A DNA stretch of 10,426 bases from an uncultured archaeon (GTDB taxonomy: Archaea > Halobacteriota > Methanosarcinia > Methanosarcinales > Methanoperedenaceae), in the NCBI GenBank assembly GCA_902386085.1, contig CABMIA010000121.1:1-10426 (forward strand). Direction: 5' to 3'. The notes beneath the pieces are model-generated. The model searched no databases, had not been told where the DNA came from, and saw only the letters and a list, made by a program, of their open reading frames with translations. The position numbers were made by a program, and so were the translations under genes. Positions 6,290-10,426 of this stretch are shown here, piece by piece; the first letter of the stretch is position 1, and each line of letters begins with the position of its first letter.

Positions 6290-6291
6290 CT

Positions 6292-7038
6292 TTAGGTCAA
6301 TCCGTATAATAATTTACCCACCACAAGCAACAAAATGAGCGCAAACATCCTGTTAATTGTCGCTGATGAGATATGCCTGAATAACCTCGAACCTGTCTGA
6401 GCACCTGCAAATGCAGCCATTCCTGCAAAAAAGAGCATGCTCATTTCCATCGGCTGGCCCACGAAACCCAGGTGCCCGATGAAGCCTGATAAGGATACGA
6501 AGGTTATGATGAAAGAAGAAGTGGCGATAGCATTTTTTGTTTCAAAACCGAGGATCATAAGAAGCGGTACGATAAAAGTTCCCCCGCCGATACCCACGAG
6601 CGAGGAGATCACCCCGATCAAAAAACCGACAAGTGCGCCGATCAATATCTTCCTGTCAATCGTTTTTCCGATCGAAAAGCTGATACTACTAAAAAAAAGT
6701 ATCCTTATACTTGCAAGTAAGAGTATTGCCGAAAGTAACAGGATTATGATTTTCATGTCAACCAGGCGCACAAGGTACGAACCGATAAGCGCACCGAGGA
6801 TTGAGGTGGGGATGATCGGATAAGCGATTCGCGTATTTACAAGCCGGAGTTTCAGGTAGGTCATCGAGGCTGAGGCTGCCGTTATCGCATTCAACAGCAG
6901 GGCCATAGGGATGGCAGTTAGAAGAGGGAGTCCTGTCCAGAAGAAAAACGGTGTATATATGATCGCTCCACCCAGGCCGAGCATTGAGAAAATGAGGGCG
7001 ACGAAGAATGCTATGAGGATTATAAGTAGAAGTTCCAT
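6292..7038 (-). CDS. TSUP-family (TauE/SafE) membrane permease
   Basis: This is an integral membrane protein of 248 residues with about eight hydrophobic segments. It has the two-repeat layout of the TauE/SafE (TSUP) family, which moves small anions such as sulfite, sulfoacetate or other organosulfur compounds. The repeated glycine motifs are MLGLGGAIIYTPFF (residues 19-32) and SLVGIGGGTFIVPLLMILG (146-164), both followed by a conserved hydrophobic helix. The substrate cannot be told from sequence. The ATG at 7038 has GAGG four bases upstream, and an ATTAAT element at 7061-7069 would direct transcription close to the start. A second A/T-rich element at 7090-7103 could give a longer leader. 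Its stop faces the nrpR stop with only 2 nt between, leaving no room for separate terminators. It has no evident functional link to its neighbours. Confidence 0.88.
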   Translation of the reverse strand: MELLLIILIAFFVALIFSMLGLGGAIIYTPFFFWTGLPLLTAIPMALLLNAITAASASMTYLKLRLVNTRIAYPIIPTSILGALIGSYLVRLVDMKIIILLLSAILLLASIRILFFSSISFSIGKTIDRKILIGALVGFLIGVISSLVGIGGGTFIVPLLMILGFETKNAIATSSFIITFVSLSGFIGHLGFVGQPMEMSMLFFAGMAAFAGAQTGSRLFRHISSATINRMFALILLLVVGKLLYGLT

Positions 7039-7089
7039 GCTGCCTCAATAGTCAGGTTAAGATTAATAGTATGCCGACCAAAAGGAAAC

Positions 7090-7098
7090 ATTTAAGTT
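7090..7098 (+). promoter_or_regulatory. Probable TATA box for ccmE
   Basis: A TTTAAG followed by TTTTAAG (7091-7103) lies 30-40 nt before the ccmE ATG at 7131. Transcription from about 7118-7120 would leave a short leader carrying AAGGAT at 7121-7125 as a weak ribosome binding site. The same A/T-rich block could also serve the divergent TSUP gene. Confidence 0.4.
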
Positions 7099-7130
7099 TT
7101 AAGCTATCAGTATAGTTCGTAAGGATACAA

Positions 7131-7532
7131 ATGAACAAAAAACAACGATTGATCTTCGGGGTTGCCATTATTATAGCATTACTTGGATACCTTGCCTATA
7201 TGGGAGTGGCATCGAACCAGTATGAAGTGAGCGAAGCTGTCGCCGCAAAAGAGAAACTGGCAGGCAAGATAATCCTTGTCAATGGGTCGCTTATTACTGG
7301 CACTGATAAGTGGGACCCTCTCTCCAGAACGTTGACGTTCAAAATGACAGATGGCACTACAACGATCGATGTTAACTATACTGGCGAAAAGCCGGATATT
7401 CCTCCCGGATATACGAATATTCAGGTGGTGGCGACAGGACAGTTTGACAATAATGAGTTCAAGGCATACAAGATGTTAACAAAATGCCCTTCCAAGTACG
7501 AGGCTTCTCCCGGGAATATTGCAAAGCAGTGA
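7131..7532 (+). CDS. ccmE: Cytochrome c maturation haem chaperone CcmE, CxxxY type
   Basis: CcmE holds haem covalently on the outer face of the membrane and hands it on for attachment to c-type cytochromes. The 133-residue protein has one N-terminal anchor (about residues 7-27). A beta-rich OB-fold domain follows (about 32-115), with a typical start (YEVSEAVAAKEKLAGKIILVNG) and the segment VVATGQFDNNEFKAYKMLTKCP. In E. coli the haem is bound by the His of HxxxY. Here the equivalent motif is C119-P-S-K-Y123, the CxxxY variant known from archaea and Desulfovibrio. A short tail follows. No other ccm gene is visible. It lies alone between divergent TSUP and convergent fpoO, whose stop is 14 nt away. 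Its presence implies c-type cytochromes in this organism. Confidence 0.87.
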   Translation: MNKKQRLIFGVAIIIALLGYLAYMGVASNQYEVSEAVAAKEKLAGKIILVNGSLITGTDKWDPLSRTLTFKMTDGTTTIDVNYTGEKPDIPPGYTNIQVVATGQFDNNEFKAYKMLTKCPSKYEASPGNIAKQ

Positions 7533-7546
7533 AGAAATAACTAACC

Positions 7547-7897
7547 TCAGTGATGGTGGCCCTCTTCCTTCTCAGCTTCCCGCCTTTTTATCGTATCCTC
7601 GCATGCCTCAAAGCAGCTCTCGCAGATAGCCCTGTCAACCTCTCTATGGTAGGGCTCCTGGAATGTCGGCACCCTGACCTTTACCACAAAAAGAGGCACA
7701 TTTCCCGCTTTACATAGGTCGCATTTCCTCGCATCCGAAGGTATCCTGTTAAGATTCGCCATGCGGCAGCTTTCCAGGCATTCTTCGTTAATACCTCTCC
7801 AGGTGCCTGTAGGATATGCTGCCGTGACACCCGGGTCGTTCACTTTCACAGGGCACAATGTCGGTCTTGCCACACCGCAAAGTTCACAATCTGCCAT
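7547..7897 (-). CDS. fpoO: F420H2 dehydrogenase subunit FpoO
   Basis: FpoO is a small cysteine-rich protein encoded last in the Methanosarcina fpo operon; its exact role is not settled, though it is often described as an iron-sulfur protein. The 116-residue product has ten cysteines: C4, C7, C15, C40, C44, C59, C62, C92, C95 and C99. They fall into two similar halves. Each half starts with CxLC, continues with a P-x-x-V-K-V or P-x-x-V-V-K-V stretch, and ends with a Cys pair around a Glu-Ser-Cys. No membrane segment is seen, so it should sit on the cytoplasmic side. It ends in a natural GHHH tail. The ATG at 7897 is one base from the fpoN stop and has a strong GGAGTGA six bases upstream, inside fpoN. 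Position and pattern support the call. Confidence 0.85.
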   Translation of the reverse strand: MADCELCGVARPTLCPVKVNDPGVTAAYPTGTWRGINEECLESCRMANLNRIPSDARKCDLCKAGNVPLFVVKVRVPTFQEPYHREVDRAICESCFEACEDTIKRREAEKEEGHHH

Positions 7898-7898
7898 T

Positions 7899-9362
7899 TT
7901 AGCTCACTCCTAATACTTTTGCTGCTTCCAGCGCCCAGTTAATAAAAGGGTCGGGATATAATCCTATTCCGATCGTCCCTATAACAGCCAGTAATATAGC
8001 TATTACATAGGGGGTAGGTTCTTTTATTCTCTCTCCTGCCGGAGGCATCACGTACATGTACCTTATCACGCGTGCATAATAATAGATGGAGAGCGCGCTA
8101 TTCAATATCGCCACGATCACGATAAAGAGAAGCCAACTGCTTGCCATCCTCACGGCTTCGGTTGTTATCGAATAGAAAATAACGAACTTTCCTATAAAGC
8201 CAGCCGACGGCGGTATCCCTGCAAGCGCAAGGAAGAACACGAACAAAGAGAATGCCGTTATCGGAGCGCGTTTACCAAGCCCTGCGAAATGATTAAGATC
8301 GTCTGTGTTCTTTGCTTCCTTATTATCAGAGAGAACCATATACGAAACCACTGCCACTGCAATAAACGCCCCGCCTTTCATCAATGCATGCCCCAGGGCA
8401 AGGAGTATGCCCCCGCCAATTGACATCTGGGTTGTGACCACGAATGCCAGGGATATGTAACCTGCCTGCGCTATCGATGAATAGGCGAGCATGCGCTTGA
8501 TGCTGCGCTGGGAGATTGCAACGATGTTGCCGTAAGTCATTGTGACAATTGCAAGAATCGCGAAGGCTAATTGAAGATCGATGCGCACAGCGACCAGGGC
8601 AAGCACGAGAACCCGGAATGCGGCAACGAAACCCATCTTTTTTGAGCCCGCTGCAAGCAGGGCAGATACGACGCTCGGCGAGCCTTCGTATGTATCGGGC
8701 GCCCACATGTGGAAAGGTACAAGTGCCATCTTGAAGCCAAATCCGGCAATCAGGAATACCAGTGCTACGATGTCAAGGCTGACCGCAGGATTGGTTTTGA
8801 AATACTCGATAATCGCATGAATATTTGTGGAACCGGTCACGCCATAGACCAGCGACATGCCGAATAACATCAAAGCAGATGAAAGGGAACCGATGATGAA
8901 ATATTTCAGCGCAGCCTCAAGGGATGCCGGGTTCTTTTTCTCAAATCCTGCAAGTACGTATGTTGACATGCTTGCAAGCTCAAACCCGACGAACAGCGCT
9001 ATGAGGTCGTTGGCCGAGGCTACCACCATCATACCCACGGTGGCAAGAAGAAGCAGCGCATAATACTCATCCTGGTTTCGGTTATTTTCAAAATATCTTA
9101 TCGACGCTATCACGGCAAGCAGTGATACTATCAAAAATATCATTTTGAAGAACTGTGACAGCGGATCGATTACCAGCGCATTATAGAAGAAGCTCCCTTC
9201 CCCTTTCGTGCCCAGAATATAAGCAAGTGAGGCTACAAGTCCAGCAGCGCTCAAGTATCCCAGCATATTCTTTGATCTGTCGCTGACCAGAAGACCAAGT
9301 AATACGATCAATAATGCCAGGCATGTCAGCAGGATCTCAGGGGCAAGTAAAACATAACTCAT
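7899..9362 (-). CDS. fpoN: F420H2 dehydrogenase membrane subunit FpoN (NuoN-like)
   Basis: FpoN is one of the antiporter-like, proton-pumping subunits of the F420H2:methanophenazine (or quinone) oxidoreductase, related to NuoN of complex I. The 487-residue protein has about 14 hydrophobic helices. Residues expected for proton transfer are in place: E128 in LFVGFELASMSTY, K211 in GFKMALVPFHMWAPD, K241-K242, H325 and K329 in GHALMKG, and K392 in GFIGKF. RSIKRMLAYSSIAQAGY (287-303) is a family signature. It overlaps the fpoM stop by 4 nt (ATGA) and has GGAGTGAT just upstream, inside fpoM. fpoO starts right after it. In organisms that use menaquinone the complex is called Fqo, and the electron acceptor cannot be told from this subunit. 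Confidence 0.94.
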   Translation of the reverse strand: MSYVLLAPEILLTCLALLIVLLGLLVSDRSKNMLGYLSAAGLVASLAYILGTKGEGSFFYNALVIDPLSQFFKMIFLIVSLLAVIASIRYFENNRNQDEYYALLLLATVGMMVVASANDLIALFVGFELASMSTYVLAGFEKKNPASLEAALKYFIIGSLSSALMLFGMSLVYGVTGSTNIHAIIEYFKTNPAVSLDIVALVFLIAGFGFKMALVPFHMWAPDTYEGSPSVVSALLAAGSKKMGFVAAFRVLVLALVAVRIDLQLAFAILAIVTMTYGNIVAISQRSIKRMLAYSSIAQAGYISLAFVVTTQMSIGGGILLALGHALMKGGAFIAVAVVSYMVLSDNKEAKNTDDLNHFAGLGKRAPITAFSLFVFFLALAGIPPSAGFIGKFVIFYSITTEAVRMASSWLLFIVIVAILNSALSIYYYARVIRYMYVMPPAGERIKEPTPYVIAILLAVIGTIGIGLYPDPFINWALEAAKVLGVS

Positions 9363-10426
9363 GTTATCACTCCTTTCAAGCCCCCGGCAAATTCAAGCAA
9401 TTGGTTTGCATTCGTAGTCATCATGTTAAGCACCGGGTTCGGATTAAGACCGAAGAATATTATCAGCAGTACGAGTATGGCCATCGAGATAATCTCATAG
9501 TTCGCCGCGTCATGCACATGTCCCAGTTTTTCATTGTAGGTTCCGAATACCGCTCTTTGCATTGCCCAGAGATGGTATCCTGCCGTGAATACAATGCCGA
9601 AGAGCGCAAGTATCACGAAAGTGGGAAGCGTGAAATAAGAATTGACAAGGACAAGGAATTCAGCTACGAACCCGCTCATTGCCGGCAATCCGAGCGAGGC
9701 AAGGAAACCGGCCAGCATGAGGAACGCTAGCTTTGGCATAAGTTTGTCTATGCCGCCGAGATCGCCTATGATCCTTGTTCCCGCTCCGTGCTGGATCACA
9801 CCGCATGACATGAACAGCACACATGTTATCAGACCATGGGAGAACTGCTGGAACATCGCTCCGCTTACGGAAAGCGGGATAAGTGCAGCTGCCCCGAGCA
9901 TTACATAGCCCATATGACTGATGCTCGAATATGCCACCATTTTCTTAAGGTCGCGCTGGGCGAGTGCAAGGAACGTTCCGTAAAGAATACTTAATACCCC
10001 TATTATCGCCATCAGTGTGATCATCTTATCAGGTGAACCTGAATACGGCAGGAGTGGAAGTATTACCCTGAACAGGCCGTAGCCTCCCATTTTGAGCAGG
10101 AGGGCCGCAAGTATGACACTGCCAGCAGTTGGGGCCTCGACATGCGCATCGGGCAGCCATGTGTGGAAGGGAACAGCCGGCATCTTAACGATAAACCCGA
10201 ACAGTAACGCAAGGAATATTGCATCCTTGATCAACGGGGATTCGATTAGCGAATAGTTTTTCAGGAGGTACAGCATGTCAAAATTGGGGGTTCCTGATAT
10301 CTGCCATGCATTGAAGTAGAGTGTAAAGATGGCAAGCAGCATCACAAGACTTGCTACATGCGTGTATATGAAGAATTTGATCGCAGAGTAATCCTTTCTC
10401 GGTCCGCCCCAGATGCTGATGAGGAA
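9359..10426 (-). CDS. fpoM: F420H2 dehydrogenase membrane subunit FpoM (NuoM-like), N-terminus cut off by the window edge
   Basis: FpoM is a second antiporter-like subunit of the F420H2 dehydrogenase. The reading frame is open to the last base, and 355 residues are visible, starting FLISIWGGPRKDYSAIKFF. About 140-150 N-terminal residues of the usual 490-510 lie beyond the edge, so the GTG at 10345 is internal and not the true start. Key features, in visible-residue numbering, are K81 in FIVKMPAVPFHTWLPDAHVE, with H88 and W90, then K112 in LLLKMGGYG, the signature RDLKKMVAYSSISHMGYVML, and H197 in FSHGL. It is the upstream member of an fpoM-fpoN-fpoO run, the same order as the end of the Methanosarcina fpo operon, so fpoL and the other fpo genes probably lie off to the right. 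Confidence 0.94.
   Translation of the reverse strand, partial: FLISIWGGPRKDYSAIKFFIYTHVASLVMLLAIFTLYFNAWQISGTPNFDMLYLLKNYSLIESPLIKDAIFLALLFGFIVKMPAVPFHTWLPDAHVEAPTAGSVILAALLLKMGGYGLFRVILPLLPYSGSPDKMITLMAIIGVLSILYGTFLALAQRDLKKMVAYSSISHMGYVMLGAAALIPLSVSGAMFQQFSHGLITCVLFMSCGVIQHGAGTRIIGDLGGIDKLMPKLAFLMLAGFLASLGLPAMSGFVAEFLVLVNSYFTLPTFVILALFGIVFTAGYHLWAMQRAVFGTYNEKLGHVHDAANYEIISMAILVLLIIFFGLNPNPVLNMMTTNANQLLEFAGGLKGVIT

Noticed and set aside
6437..6823. A 128-codon plus-strand open frame opposite the TSUP permease
   Set aside because: Its Lys, Ile and Pro content mirrors the hydrophobic codons of the permease on the other strand; it has no start signals.
8326..8706. Cys- and Arg-rich minus-strand frame inside fpoN
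   Set aside because: It is a shifted frame within a clear membrane-protein gene whose own frame carries all the family motifs.
10345..10345. GTG at 10345 as the true start of fpoM
   Set aside because: The frame stays open to the window edge and the upstream residues (WGGPR, AIKFF) are typical internal NuoM sequence.

Overview
This window is archaeal chromosomal DNA, most likely from the Methanosarcinales. A relative of 'Candidatus Methanoperedens' (ANME-2d) would fit well, but that is an inference. The evidence is: HdrC and HdrB of heterodisulfide reductase; the end of an F420H2 dehydrogenase operon (fpoM-fpoN-fpoO) that includes FpoO, a subunit known from Methanosarcina; an archaeal riboflavin synthase; a one-domain NrpR nitrogen repressor next to glnA; a split archaeal lipoate ligase; and a CcmE with a cysteine at the haem-binding site. 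TATA elements about 25 nt before start codons, several suggesting leaderless mRNAs, and tRNA genes without encoded CCA agree with this.

Layout. Positions 1-1033, minus strand: hdrC then hdrB, with hdrB running off the left edge. Positions 1186-2582, plus strand: a GYD-domain protein, riboflavin synthase ribC, a small cupin and a 65-residue cysteine-containing protein. Positions 2636-2808, plus strand: tRNA-Asn(GTT) and a tRNA with a CAT anticodon. Positions 2850-3871, minus strand: lplB-lplA. Positions 3955-6289, plus strand: glnA-nrpR. Positions 6292-7038, minus strand: a TauE/SafE (TSUP) permease. Positions 7131-7532, plus strand: ccmE. Positions 7547-10426, minus strand: fpoO, fpoN and fpoM, with fpoM running off the right edge.

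How the genes fit together. HdrCB and the Fpo complex belong to the energy metabolism of methane-cycling archaea. Fpo oxidises F420H2 and pumps protons through its antiporter-like subunits M and N. HdrBC carries out the CoM-S-S-CoB half reaction. RibC supplies the riboflavin from which FMN and FAD are made for flavoenzymes of these pathways. CcmE is a haem chaperone for c-type cytochromes, which implies exported cytochrome c electron carriers. GlnA and NrpR form a nitrogen-assimilation unit in which the repressor is probably co-expressed with its main target.

No mobile element, CRISPR array, phage gene or clear sign of recent transfer was seen. Genes are densely packed, no gene-free stretch exceeds 300 bases, and most of the window is core metabolism. 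The items most worth a second look are the internally duplicated cysteine pattern of FpoO, the CxxxY-type CcmE beside the Fpo genes, the uncharacterised 65-residue Cys protein, and an inverted repeat that surrounds the probable tRNA-Asn TATA box.
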